The notes beneath the pieces were generated by a model. It saw only the letters and a program-made list of their open reading frames with translations, was not told where the DNA came from and did not search any database. A DNA stretch of 64,000 nucleotides from Pilosibacter fragilis (GTDB lineage: Bacteria; Bacillota; Clostridia; Lachnospirales; Lachnospiraceae). Position numbers and translations under genes: made by a program. The stretch spans positions 223,231-287,230 of the forward strand of contig NZ_JAVYJB010000001.1 of the NCBI RefSeq assembly GCF_032490495.1, given 5' to 3'. Shown here piece by piece: positions 25,458 to 33,654 of this stretch (the stretch's first letter is position 1; every line of letters starts with the position of its first letter).

Positions 25458-26453
25458 TTAGTCTTTTGTGTTTCGGCTGCAGCCGCAGCTGTAGTTTCTT
25501 TGTTTATAAAATTTTCCCACATACGGAAAGTCATAATATTCTTCCGTTTCTGGACAGGCATCATAGGTTACTACGATTTTTGCACATCCCGGATAGGATA
25601 ATGTCAAATCCTGGATCAGTCCCGCCAAACGTTTGTGATCATCCGTTTCGTACCATTCCCGGTACAGCTGTTTTCCCTGTAAAACGTAAGGTGGATCGAT
25701 AAACAGGAAATGATCCGCATTCCAATAAAATTCTTCGATCACCTGGAGCGCATCCATATGCATCACCGTGATACGATCCTTGTATGCTGCGATCCTGCGG
25801 ATTCGGTCTGCCACCTTTTTGTAATTCCATCGGCGCTCATAGTCTCCTGCGATCCCGGCTTTTGTGATTCCGGAAAATGCCAGCTGGTTTGCTATCAGAA
25901 ATGCCGCCGCTAATTCAACCGTGGGGCGACCGTCCGGCCGGTCGAGTATCCTTTTTGCTTGCAAAAACTCTTCCCGCGTGCCCTGTATGTTGTGAACCGC
26001 ATTCAGGAGTTCTTCTGTATATTTCAAAACAGATATCCAAAATGCGTATACACCCGGATCCAGATCGTTTAAAACGATCCGATCGGCGCGTCCTGCAAAT
26101 AGCATAGCCAGGGATGCGGCGGCACCGCCGGCAAATGGCTCGACCATGGTGCCGATATGCTCCGGAAAATGCGGTTCCAACTGCTTGAGCATTTTCCCCT
26201 TTCCTCCGGGATAACGCAAGGGGGACAACCTCCCCTGTAAATCACTTTTTACCTGCTCATCCATCTGGCGTTCCCGACAGTCACAGGCCTTTGTTTCTAA
26301 GCAAACAGATAGGTCAATGATTCTGGTTATGCCTGCATATGGCGTGAATCTCTCGCATTCCGGGCACCAGAAGCCAGTGCCATGAACATCTTCTTCGATA
26401 TCATCTTGCGAGGCGAATATCGCCCCGCACACCCTGCACCGAAATGTCTTCAA
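25458..26453 (-). CDS. Dam-type N6-adenine DNA methyltransferase with N-terminal zinc ribbon, 331 aa
   Basis: Residues 6-36 hold two CxxC pairs (CRVCGA, CPECER), an added zinc ribbon. From residue about 76 the D12 class N6-adenine methylase is complete: SPLRYPGGKGK, motif I EPFAGGAAASL at 105-115, and the catalytic DPPY at 253-256. These enzymes methylate adenine in short palindromes such as GATC, though the target here is not readable. The start is TTG after GGAGCGGAGG. No partner restriction enzyme is next to it, so it is probably an orphan used for self-protection or regulation. Confidence 0.9.
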   Translation of the reverse strand: MKTFRCRVCGAIFASQDDIEEDVHGTGFWCPECERFTPYAGITRIIDLSVCLETKACDCRERQMDEQVKSDLQGRLSPLRYPGGKGKMLKQLEPHFPEHIGTMVEPFAGGAAASLAMLFAGRADRIVLNDLDPGVYAFWISVLKYTEELLNAVHNIQGTREEFLQAKRILDRPDGRPTVELAAAFLIANQLAFSGITKAGIAGDYERRWNYKKVADRIRRIAAYKDRITVMHMDALQVIEEFYWNADHFLFIDPPYVLQGKQLYREWYETDDHKRLAGLIQDLTLSYPGCAKIVVTYDACPETEEYYDFPYVGKFYKQRNYSCGCSRNTKD

Positions 26454-26471
26454 TTCCTCCGCTCCTTATTC

Positions 26472-27062
26472 TCATTCGCATAATTTGCAAAATTCTGCCG
26501 TTCTCGCCAAATGGATACCTGCAATCAAACACTGCATTCTGGAACTGCAGGAATCACCATCTGCGACCATCGCATACAGGCGATTGACATTCGTTCGAAT
26601 TGGATGAATCTCTTCCTTGCCCTGCATTTCGTAAAAATTTCCACTCACAAGCAGCCCAACAATGGCAACCTTTTCGTCCGTCATGCCGGCGCTGCTGTAT
26701 CCGCCAGGGATCGTAAAGAGTACCTTCTCGGTATTAAGCCCGGTTTCCTCTTTTAATTCCCGTTTGGCGGCTTCTACCGGAGTTTCGCCAGGATCAATGA
26801 GCCCGGCTGGAAATTCGAGGCAATAGCCGTTGATCGCATAGCGGAATTCACGCGTAACCAGGAGATCACCGTTATCAAAGATAGGCACGATGCATACGGC
26901 ATCTGTTTTGGTACCCAGCCCATGCTCCTGCACCTCTGGCCATCCATGACGGCTTACGATCTCATACGGGATCTCAGCCCCACAATCGTCATATTTTGCC
27001 TTATAGGAATGCAGATATTGCCCATTTCCATTTGTCGGTTCCAGTGTTTTTAATTTTTTCAT
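26472..27062 (-). CDS. NUDIX hydrolase (ADP-ribose pyrophosphatase-like), 196 aa
   Basis: The full Nudix box is present (GLIDPGETPVEAA, then KRELKEETGL), fitting G-x5-E-x7-REUxEExGU. A proline-containing segment after the box and the preceding VCIVPIFDNGDLLVTREFRYA strand match the ADP-ribose/NDP-sugar pyrophosphatase branch. It would hydrolyse ADP-ribose or related compounds, which may connect it to the macrodomain gene at the window's left edge. AAAAGGAG precedes the ATG. Confidence 0.9.
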   Translation of the reverse strand: MKKLKTLEPTNGNGQYLHSYKAKYDDCGAEIPYEIVSRHGWPEVQEHGLGTKTDAVCIVPIFDNGDLLVTREFRYAINGYCLEFPAGLIDPGETPVEAAKRELKEETGLNTEKVLFTIPGGYSSAGMTDEKVAIVGLLVSGNFYEMQGKEEIHPIRTNVNRLYAMVADGDSCSSRMQCLIAGIHLARTAEFCKLCE

Positions 27063-27103
27063 ATTTTTTCTCCTTTTCAGTTTTCACAAAAGACCTGTCT
27101 GGC

Positions 27104-27706
27104 TTAACAGTATGCTGAATAATTAAACCTTCCAAGATGGGCGTCCCAGTCGAAATCTTTCGGCAGATACCGTTCCATTTTGTGCCGAAACTCGTTTACG
27201 AAATCCTCGTACGAATCGTACGGTCTCTTCACGAAACTCATTGGTCCGTCCAGAGGAATCTCACAGAAGATCATGTAGCTGGTTTCTGCACGCAGATCAA
27301 TCCAGTCAACAAACTCCGGATTCTCTGTCTCCGCCCCATTCTTCATGTTATGGGGTACATTAAACTTATCATTGACGCGATACGGCATAAAGCGCATACC
27401 ATCATAAATATCGTCATCCGAAATTCTGACAATGCCGAAGCGTTCCTCTGATTTGGGATCCATGGTTACCTCTGTTCCGGATAAATCGGAAGGGATATAT
27501 CCACAGTCCGAATAAGCCTCGGTAGTCAGATCAAATGCTTCATCCGGTTCATAAGCGGCACCCGGATCAAATTCCTCGCCGGAATACTCCAGCGCCTTTC
27601 CCATTTCTTTCGGATTGCATGCCAGATACTGTTTGAAGAAGTTGATAAATTCCTCTTCGTTTAATTTCAGCCCACTTCCGTAATATGCTGCGTTCCATTC
27701 ACTCAT
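27104..27706 (-). CDS. Hypothetical protein, 200 aa
   Basis: AAAGGAG precedes the ATG. The product is acidic and soluble, with aromatic-rich segments (EDIYDGMRFMPYRVNDKFNVPHN in two parts) and ends in WDAHLGRFNYSAYC. No signal peptide, membrane segment or known motif is visible. It lies between the small Cys-rich gene and the NUDIX gene and is co-transcribed with them from 27959. Confidence 0.8.
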   Translation of the reverse strand: MSEWNAAYYGSGLKLNEEEFINFFKQYLACNPKEMGKALEYSGEEFDPGAAYEPDEAFDLTTEAYSDCGYIPSDLSGTEVTMDPKSEERFGIVRISDDDIYDGMRFMPYRVNDKFNVPHNMKNGAETENPEFVDWIDLRAETSYMIFCEIPLDGPMSFVKRPYDSYEDFVNEFRHKMERYLPKDFDWDAHLGRFNYSAYC

Positions 27707-27765
27707 AGTTTTCTCCTTTGCTTTCTTTCCCGTGTAAATTGGGAGTCATTATTTTTTAGTGCTGT

Positions 27766-27912
27766 TCAGTTTTTTTGTTCCGTACCGTTACCCTTTGTGC
27801 CTGCGACCTGGACGTGGTTCCATTCTGCTTTCCCGCAGATTTTCTTGTCTTCGCATTCCTGGCATTCCAGGTACAATACCGGATACCCTCGGATTGGACA
27901 CATTTTTGCCAT
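27766..27912 (-). CDS. Small Cys-rich protein, 48 aa
   Basis: This is the first gene behind the 27959 promoter. The ATG at 27910-27912 has AAAGGAGG upstream. The product MAKMCPIRGYPVLYLECQECEDKKICG has four cysteines spaced C-x11-C-x2-C-x5-C, suggesting a zinc or other metal site. It stops with TGA at 27766-27768. A longer frame through this area in another phase is not supported by a ribosome site. Confidence 0.78.
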   Translation of the reverse strand: MAKMCPIRGYPVLYLECQECEDKKICGKAEWNHVQVAGTKGNGTEQKN

Positions 27913-27946
27913 CTTTTCTTCCTCCTTTGCTCAAATGGCTTATACA

Positions 27947-27973
27947 TGGTTTCAGTGAAATTATGGAATGGGA
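27947..27973 (-). promoter_or_regulatory. CCATAATT element, leftward half of a divergent pair
   Basis: The core is at 27959-27966, followed by TCACTGAAAC. It drives the 48-aa gene and the NUDIX-methylase run. A second copy facing the other way starts 50 bases to the right. Confidence 0.7.
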
Positions 27974-28010
27974 TATCTCTCGGCACATCCGTTATCCAAA
28001 ATCCATGTGA

Positions 28011-28038
28011 GATTTTCCATAATTCCACTGCAAGAAAA
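28011..28038 (+). promoter_or_regulatory. CCATAATT element, rightward half of a divergent pair
   Basis: The plus-strand core is at 28017-28024, followed by CCACTGCAAG, 34 bases before the AIM24 start. Because this gene is on the plus strand, the matching orientation supports a promoter role rather than a strand-specific repeat. Confidence 0.7.
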
Positions 28039-28057
28039 ATGTTAAGGAGGCATAATG

Positions 28058-28867
28058 ATGAGAATCGTGAATGTTGAAACATCATGCAGAAAGCTTGTCA
28101 AAACAGTTGGCAACTTCCATATCCTGGAATACACCCATGACGCCAGCGTATCCCCGACCAGTGCTGTGAACGAATATTTTATGGGCAAAATGAACGTACG
28201 GCGCAGGCAGGCGCTGATCGAAATTGACAAGGATCACTCAGCAGTCATCCAGGCCGGAGCCATGCAGTGGATGGGCGGCCACGTTGAGGCTACAACCGGT
28301 GTAAAGGGGATCGGTGATCTGTTTGGCAAAGCTCTCAAGGGCGCTGTCACAAAGGAATCCGCCGTAAAGCCGGAATACATCGGCGACGGATACCTGGTAC
28401 TGGAGCCGACATACAAACATATTATTCTTCAGGATATTTCATCCTGGGGACCGGTCGGTATGACGATTGAGGACGGGATGTTTCTTGCCTGTGATTCCAG
28501 AGTAAAACGCGACATTGTTACCAGAAAAAATCTTTCCTCTGCTGTATTGGGCGGTGAAGGACTGTTTAACATGAGCCTTCGGGGGAACGGCGTAGTTGCT
28601 CTGGAAAGCAATGTTCCAGAAGAAGAATTAATTGAGATCGAACTGGAAAATGATGAGCTTAAGATTGATGGAAACATGGCCATGTGCTGGTCTTCCAATC
28701 TTGACTTTACCGTGGAACGGACAACAAAAACCCTGGTCGGTTCTGCAGTCAGCGGCGAAGGCCTTGTTAACGTATATCGCGGTACTGGACGTGTTTTAAT
28801 GAGTCCGATAGCATCGACCTTATCTATGCAGACAGCAGCAAGCTCTATCTCCGGCACAATAAAATAA
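28058..28867 (+). CDS. AIM24-family protein, 269 aa
   Basis: The product fits the AIM24/TIGR00266-like beta-helical family: VSPTSAVNEYFMGKMNVRRRQ, then AVIQAGAMQWMGGHVEATTG, and later GGEGLFNMSLRGNGVVAL and SAVSGEGLVNVYRGTGRV. The GG/GEGL repeats are the hallmark loops. The biochemical role is unknown in bacteria. TTAAGGAGG precedes tandem ATGs; I take the second (28058). It is one of the few plus-strand genes here, with its own promoter and terminator. Confidence 0.88.
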   Translation: MRIVNVETSCRKLVKTVGNFHILEYTHDASVSPTSAVNEYFMGKMNVRRRQALIEIDKDHSAVIQAGAMQWMGGHVEATTGVKGIGDLFGKALKGAVTKESAVKPEYIGDGYLVLEPTYKHIILQDISSWGPVGMTIEDGMFLACDSRVKRDIVTRKNLSSAVLGGEGLFNMSLRGNGVVALESNVPEEELIEIELENDELKIDGNMAMCWSSNLDFTVERTTKTLVGSAVSGEGLVNVYRGTGRVLMSPIASTLSMQTAASSISGTIK

Positions 28868-28880
28868 GAAATCATAGCAA

Positions 28881-28912
28881 TACCGGGGCGTATAAGCCCC
28901 GGTGTTCTTTTG
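28881..28912 (+). terminator. Terminator after the AIM24 gene
   Basis: The stem ACCGGGGC / GCCCCGGT with a GTATAA loop is followed by GTTCTTTT on the plus strand. Confidence 0.88.
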
Positions 28913-28933
28913 CGCTCTTTTATCTTTTTAGCA

Positions 28934-29254
28934 TTATGCCAGTGAGAGCGTGTGCCGGACAGCGTATTGTTTTTCGGACTGTGTTAATGTCCTCTTGCCA
29001 TCATGACATAGTGTATTTTGTAATTCCACAATTTTCATATCGCATATTCTGTCATGATAACGTTCCAGCAATAGCAGTTCCAATACGGATGTTTTAGATT
29101 CCTCCATTACCGTGATGTTCATTTTTGCATATTTATATGCAACTGCAAGGTCTTGCATGGTTATCGGCTCTTTGCGCAGCCTGTTTTTGTAAACTAAATA
29201 ATTAATTCTCTCTTTCACATCCTGATCAATGTCCGTCAATATGCTTTCCTGCAT
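28934..29254 (-). CDS. Helical hypothetical protein, 106 aa
   Basis: The product is almost wholly helical and charged (TDIDQDVKERINYLVYKNRLR, LAVAYKYAKMNITVMEE). There is no motif that I can name. AGGAGGTG lies upstream of the ATG, and a CCATAATT element lies 34 bases further. It is a single-gene unit, convergent with the AIM24 gene. Confidence 0.75.
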   Translation of the reverse strand: MQESILTDIDQDVKERINYLVYKNRLRKEPITMQDLAVAYKYAKMNITVMEESKTSVLELLLLERYHDRICDMKIVELQNTLCHDGKRTLTQSEKQYAVRHTLSLA

Positions 29255-29274
29255 GTGATCACCTCCTATTCATT

Positions 29275-29302
29275 TGTTCTGTATGAGAATTATGGTCCAT
29301 GA
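29275..29302 (-). promoter_or_regulatory. CCATAATT element before the 106-aa gene
   Basis: The core is at 29288-29295, with weaker downstream sequence (CTCATACAG). It lies between the IS-end scar at 29331 and the start at 29254. Confidence 0.5.
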
Positions 29303-29330
29303 TGCATTTGATCTCTGGTTTGTGAAGTTA

Positions 29331-29370
29331 TCTCTTATGACTGAAGTCACGAGTATATGGCGATTGATGT
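29331..29370 (-). repeat. Solo TnpB-element end (scar)
   Basis: TTATGACTGAAGTCACGAG followed by TATATGGCGATTG is a close match to the 5' ends of both TnpB elements, but no tnpB adjoins it. It is probably a remnant left by a deleted or imperfectly excised element. Confidence 0.6.
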
Positions 29371-29402
29371 TATCAACGGCTTGTTTATATGGACGTATGT
29401 GT

Positions 29403-29433
29403 AAAAAAAAGGAACCTTCCGAAGAAGATTCCT
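29403..29433 (-). terminator. Rho-independent terminator
   Basis: The minus-strand stem GGAATCTTC / GGAAGGTTCC is followed by eight T. It ends the run that starts at 33.6 kb. Confidence 0.85.
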
Positions 29434-29440
29434 GGAGAAA

Positions 29441-29683
29441 CTATTTTTCGCCTATTTTGTTTGCTGCATCTGTCAATGCAGATTTTGTTAGATTGCGAAC
29501 AGCTGAATTGATGTTAGTTTTCTGCTCCTGATAGATGCCCGAAACTTTCTCGTACGTTCCCGGGTGGCTTCCGCAATAGCAAGCTCCAATTACGAGGATG
29601 GTCAAAGCGGTCATCATCAACCGACGCATGCGTTTTCTGCCAATAATCATCTTGGCAATTCGATAAATTTTCCAGTAAGACAT
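29441..29683 (-). CDS. Small membrane protein, 80 aa
   Basis: Residues about 22-40 (MMTALTILVIGACYCGSH) form one hydrophobic helix, flanked by a strongly basic N-terminal part (RIAKMIIGRKRMRR). The C-terminal half is polar. CAGGAGG precedes the ATG. It follows the split nuclease gene by 23 bases and may once have been co-expressed with it. No family is recognised. Confidence 0.75.
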   Translation of the reverse strand: MSYWKIYRIAKMIIGRKRMRRLMMTALTILVIGACYCGSHPGTYEKVSGIYQEQKTNINSAVRNLTKSALTDAANKIGEK

Positions 29684-29706
29684 TTTAATTTCCTCCTGTA
29701 TTGGTA

Positions 29707-30399
29707 TTATGGTTTGCAGCTACCGCATGGTGTATAACCTTCTGCGATCAGTTCTGCGCGATCCGTCTCGCGTTCTTTCTTATTCTGTTTTGATATTTTC
29801 CCCACGCTGTCGCAATCAGGAAAATGGAATTTTCTGGTTTTGGCGTTGATCACATACAGCGTTGTTGCGTATTGCGCATGCTCTTCGGTGTCATCGACGA
29901 TATCTGCCATGCTATTTGCAACCCAGCTGTCTCCGGTTGCATAATCAATTTCGATTCCAGGCTGAATATTATACACAAACACATGGAAGGATGTGCCTTC
30001 CCCATTGTCCTCTACAGAATACGCTTCCATTTCCACACCTCTGCAGACCAGGTCATCCCCGACAAAGATCGGTGTGACTCGATACAGTACATGGTTATCC
30101 GTTTCCTTCACGTAGTCGGCTATCATATTTTCGAATGGCAGCATACCATCCACGTTCATGTACCGTGTGCCCGTCACAAGATTTTTCTCATTTGCGTTCT
30201 CTCCGGCGAGCTGAAATCCAATCAGATGGCAACGATTATAGAGATATTTGTCGCTAATGATGTCATCATACCGGACGGTATGCCAGCCTGTCGGTTTGAT
30301 CATGCCGATTTCGCCGCGCTTTTCCGTTGGCATCAACTCTTTGCAGATGTTGGCATATGCAGCGCCACAGCGCCCCAGTGTGTCTAAATCAGAATAATG
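29707..30399 (-). pseudogene. 3' part of a secreted DNA/RNA non-specific endonuclease split by TnpB copy 2
   Basis: The catalytic domain is here: LGRCGAAYANICKELMP, GWHTVRYDD, YLYNRCHLIGFQLAGENANEKN (the NRCHL catalytic His and downstream Asn) and TRYMNVDGMLPFEN. It ends in a metal-type CGSCKP. This matches a nuclease family common in Firmicutes. The domain starts at YSDLDTLGRC right after the element boundary; its signal peptide and N-terminus lie at 31999-32307. A frame into the element end gives it an accidental start but no secretion signal. Confidence 0.85.
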
Positions 30400-30400
30400 G

Positions 30401-30574
30401 TGAAGTCGTCTCTCATGACTGAAGTCACGAGCTTCCGGTATCCGGTTGGATCCCGTTCCTGAAAGCTCTGCCATGAAAGTGTCCCGATAGCCGGATTTCC
30501 CGTCCGGTTGGAGCCTTTAGGACTCCCGGGCTGCCCTTCCTCCATACAGGCTGAACTCAGCTGTCTTCCGGCAC
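30401..30574 (-). ncRNA. Predicted TnpB omega-RNA, copy 2
   Basis: Stems and terminal hairpin are conserved with copy 1, including GGGAGTCCTAAAGGCTCC, where one pair differs (TCC against CCC) within the loop-proximal stem. The guide following the boundary would read CATTATTCTGATTTAG, from the nuclease gene. Confidence 0.55.
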
Positions 30575-31902
30575 TATGCCGCAAGTGCCGCATTCAGCTT
30601 AATAAGCGAGGATAAGGTACATTTGCTTCTATGGGCCAGTTCCGGTACTTTTGCCGTAACCACCTGCCCCGCCGTTGCCGGAAGGGTCTTTAAGAGTTCC
30701 CGGATATAATACCGGGAGCCGATATTATAGCTCGCGTTCAGGTCGCAGTTGTACTGCTTCCCGGTCGGAAACCGGCAGAGACTGTAGCTTGGAAGCTTTG
30801 CCTCTTTCCCGCGCTGTACGCGGCCGGTACCATCGAACGCAAGTCTGGATGTATTCCAGGCACAGACTCGGGCGGTCCGGATCATGTTCCGGTGTGCTTT
30901 GTCCGTTACCATGGTCTGTACATACTTTGCCCGCCAGAGGTGAAGACGTTGCTTTTTGCTGCCGCGTTTCCTTCCGCCAAGGTCCAGGTATTCCATGACA
31001 ATGCAGTCCACGTCATACTTTATGGCCGTATCCACGATGAACCGGGCGGTCTTGACCGCAATGTCATCGTTGATGCCTTTTGCCTGTTTCCAGAGTCCCG
31101 GTGTTTTACGGGCACAGAGTTTTTGTGCGTGTTTGATGTGGCTTACCGCATGCTCCAGAGAGTCGTATTCTCCCGGAAGGGAAAGAAATTCCCTTCCGAG
31201 GACCGCGCCCTCCGGAGTCATGATGCTGCATGTACACGCACTGTTGAGTCCCAAGTCCACTGCCAGGATACGGGTGTTTCGGATATCGGTATCTGGAAGT
31301 TTTACGGCTGTCTGGAACACGAAGTCCAGAAACCACTTCTTCCCGCGTTTCTGCAGGGTCGGCACGCATTCCTTGTAATTCGCACAGTGATGCTCAATAT
31401 AGTCCACATCACTTTTCCGAAGATCCACCAGAACCCAGTCCCAGGTGTTTCGGATAAAGACTTTTACCGCCGCCTGATACATACCGGTACGGATAAACAT
31501 ACCGGAACGGTACATGGCCGGATATACGTATCCCACCTGTGGCAGTGACGGTTTCTCTCCGCGTTTTGCCGGATCCGCTGCTTTCCAGTTTGCCAAGTTG
31601 CTGCGGTAAGAGGATACCTTACCCAGCGCTTCCGCAATGGCGGCACGTCGTAAGTAACTAGGGAACTTGTAGAACTCAGCTGAGAAATCATAAGATACCA
31701 CTGGATTCTGTTTCGTCTGAATAGTCAGGGATTCCACCAGGTTGACCCGTTCCTTTTGGAACTGCCCGGCGGAGATAACATCCCATTCCGTAAGACAGAC
31801 ATCCACGAAAAACGAGACTGCCTGACGGTACAGACGAACGGTCTCATTGAAAATGTGGTTAAATCCCTTTGTTCTGACGCTGTAGGTCATACTGAGTTTC
31901 AT
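30574..31902 (-). CDS. tnpB: TnpB RNA-guided nuclease, copy 2
   Basis: 442 residues, collinear with copy 1. The RuvC residues D216, E304 (here in VMEYLDL) and D387 are intact, so the protein could be active. The N-terminal 70 residues differ most between copies (DVISAGQFQKERVNL against KYISVIQGQKNRSGF). The ribosome site is AAAGAGG, slightly weaker than copy 1. A CCATAATT box at 31925-31932 precedes it. Confidence 0.9.
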   Translation of the reverse strand: MKLSMTYSVRTKGFNHIFNETVRLYRQAVSFFVDVCLTEWDVISAGQFQKERVNLVESLTIQTKQNPVVSYDFSAEFYKFPSYLRRAAIAEALGKVSSYRSNLANWKAADPAKRGEKPSLPQVGYVYPAMYRSGMFIRTGMYQAAVKVFIRNTWDWVLVDLRKSDVDYIEHHCANYKECVPTLQKRGKKWFLDFVFQTAVKLPDTDIRNTRILAVDLGLNSACTCSIMTPEGAVLGREFLSLPGEYDSLEHAVSHIKHAQKLCARKTPGLWKQAKGINDDIAVKTARFIVDTAIKYDVDCIVMEYLDLGGRKRGSKKQRLHLWRAKYVQTMVTDKAHRNMIRTARVCAWNTSRLAFDGTGRVQRGKEAKLPSYSLCRFPTGKQYNCDLNASYNIGSRYYIRELLKTLPATAGQVVTAKVPELAHRSKCTLSSLIKLNAALAA

Positions 31903-31998
31903 GCGGTAGCCTCTTTTCTGTGGTAATTATGGCAGGAAAATGCCGACTTTTGGCATTTGCGGCGTCTTACTCACGACTGAAGTCACGAGAATGCGACG

Positions 31999-32307
31999 CC
32001 GGAATTTTTCAAACACATCTTCTGTTTTTTCCCTATCCGTAAAATACGGGATATTTCCATTGAGCTCTGTGTATGGTTCGCCTGAATAAACCGGTACCGT
32101 TTCCTGCCCGTTCCACGTCGTGAAGGTGGATATCCGTTCCTGTGACTGCGAAGATTCTGCTGTCGCAAGCGATTCCGCTACGCGCTCGATTGCTTCATGA
32201 AACTGGCTGGTTTTATCCGTTGGCATTCCAGGACCGGTTATGGAATGGTTACTGCATCCACTTAACAAATATGTTGCGGTTAATAAGCATATAAGAAATT
32301 TTCTCAT
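31999..32307 (-). pseudogene. 5' part of the split nuclease: lipoprotein signal and N-terminus
   Basis: MRKFLICLLTATYLLSGCSN is a lipoprotein signal with the lipobox LLSGC, so the intact enzyme would be a membrane-anchored surface nuclease. GQETVPVYSGEPYTELNGNI and PYFTDREKTEDVFEKF match the pre-catalytic region of the family. The frame then enters the element end (RRRILVTSVVS) and stops at 31927. Joining EKF to the codons at 30399 restores the expected family sequence. Confidence 0.82.
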
Positions 32308-32337
32308 CTTTATCTCCTTTGCGCTTCGATTGCGATC

Positions 32338-33174
32338 TTAGTAATGCCATTTTTGAGTATCTGCTTGTCCATACAAACTACCACCGAGGATTCCACAGAA
32401 CGCTGCAGTACTGTTTGGATTTTCTACGGCACCTGACAAATCATAAATCAACCATCTTCCGTTTTCGTCCTGAATAGCGTTCCACATGTGGGCATCATTT
32501 TCTATAATGGCCACCTTAATATAATCTGCATTTTGAACATTCCATCCCACAACTCCATCGTGAAATGGAATTGTTTCTATCATGGCACGAAACATACATG
32601 AGAAGGCGGTGCATACACCGCTTCCCTCCGTGAGCATATACCAGGCATCCGCTGCATTTTTCTTTGCACTCATCTGTTCCTTTGTGGTAGGATATGCGAT
32701 TGCGTGATTATAAGTATAATGTTCGCAGATATATTGAATGACAGCAGATATTGCCTCTTCTTTTGAAAGTCCATCCCGTACAATTTCAGGCATATGGAAC
32801 GCCATCCAGTCCTGAACGTATTTTGTGCGTTCCTGTAACATCTGTGCATCGCTTTTTGATAAGGATACGGAATTGCGATGCAGATACAACTCTTGAATTT
32901 CATATCCTGTACATGAACGAGTTGCATTCATGATCGCATCAACAAGTTCCGGTTCCCAATACTCCATATCATTTACATGAACGTAAATTGTATCTTTCAT
33001 GGATATCATGCGTGGATCATTTGCGAAAACATTTATATTGTCGGCTTGAGAGACCAATTGCATACTTAATATACATACCGTTATGGTAATCATAAATATT
33101 AGATTTTTGATTTTTTGCATCATTTGGTGCGAAGGTATTCGTAATTTCAGTTGCAAAAAAATTTCAATACCCAC
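32338..33174 (-). CDS. Secreted transglutaminase-domain protein, 278 aa
   Basis: A hydrophobic segment at about 22-45 (KNLIFMITITVCILSMQLV) is a signal or anchor helix. The catalytic triad is visible as Cys in GSGVCTAFSCMF, His in NDAHMWNAI and Asp in LIYDLSGAV. The start is a GTG preceded by AAGGAGG; ATGs further in lack a ribosome site. It may cross-link or cleave surface peptides. It shares the catalytic class, but little other sequence, with the protein at 3745-4743. Confidence 0.85.
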   Translation of the reverse strand: MGIEIFLQLKLRIPSHQMMQKIKNLIFMITITVCILSMQLVSQADNINVFANDPRMISMKDTIYVHVNDMEYWEPELVDAIMNATRSCTGYEIQELYLHRNSVSLSKSDAQMLQERTKYVQDWMAFHMPEIVRDGLSKEEAISAVIQYICEHYTYNHAIAYPTTKEQMSAKKNAADAWYMLTEGSGVCTAFSCMFRAMIETIPFHDGVVGWNVQNADYIKVAIIENDAHMWNAIQDENGRWLIYDLSGAVENPNSTAAFCGILGGSLYGQADTQKWHY

Positions 33175-33270
33175 GCTTCCTCCTTCCCTGACTATAATCT
33201 TCAGCGTTTTCTGAATCTTACAGAACTTATCCGTTGCCTGTTATGTCATGGACGCCATAATTCACCTCCT

Positions 33271-33624
33271 TTAGCGAATCAGTTTTGTTCCGCAGTATTC
33301 GCAGTGAGCCGGAAATCCAAAGTAATCCGCGTCATCATTCGTGGCAATTTCTTTTCTGCAGTGCGGACAACGAATCACATCATCTGCATCATCGCCGTCT
33401 CTGATTACGGACATTCCGTCTGTAAAACGGGACTTTGCGGATACTGGTTTCAGGTAAAAATGTTTTCCGCTATCCGTAAAAATTAACGAACAATCCTGCA
33501 TGGCTCCATCAATCAGTACCTGCACCGTGGTATTTCTGGTTTTGTGAAGCGGCTGTTTTCCAATTTTCTGGAATCAGCGATACCAGCTGATTGATTTTGA
33601 TTTTTTCTGAATTTGTTTTTCCAT
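33271..33624 (-). pseudogene. Zinc-ribbon gene with in-frame TGA after codon 16
   Basis: The ATG at 33622-33624 has AGGAGG upstream and a CCATAATT element 42 bases further. It codes MEKQIQKKSKSISWYR, then TGA at 33574-33576, then continues in the same frame through FQKIGKQPLHKTRNTT to a good C-terminal ribbon (CPHCRK, CEYCGT). Neighbouring genes use TGA as stop, so recoding is unlikely. A GTG at 33525 could restart translation but has no ribosome site. I read this as a nonsense mutation, or CGA/TGG changed to TGA. Confidence 0.65.
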
Positions 33625-33654
33625 TGTTTCTCTTTCCTCCTGTATCTTAATAAT

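Larger units (their letters stand above)
30400..31998 (-). mobile_element. IS200/IS605-type TnpB-only element, copy 2
   Basis: It has the same organisation and length as copy 1, with the same terminal hairpins and boundaries GTGAAGTCGTC and CGTCGCAT. It is inserted inside the nuclease gene in the same orientation as the gene. The two copies differ at many third positions, so they are not recent duplicates of each other. Confidence 0.82.

Noticed and set aside
29700..29712. TATTATGG as a copy of the shared element
   Set aside because: It coincides with the stop region of the split nuclease and lacks the core and the GAAAC half.
33254..33261. CCATAATT in plus orientation as another promoter
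   Set aside because: It is the complement of a ribosome-site-plus-ATG (AATTATGG) on the minus strand, with no GAAAC half and no plus-strand gene.
33574..33576. TGA recoded as an amino acid
   Set aside because: Neighbouring genes end in TGA, so TGA is a normal stop here.
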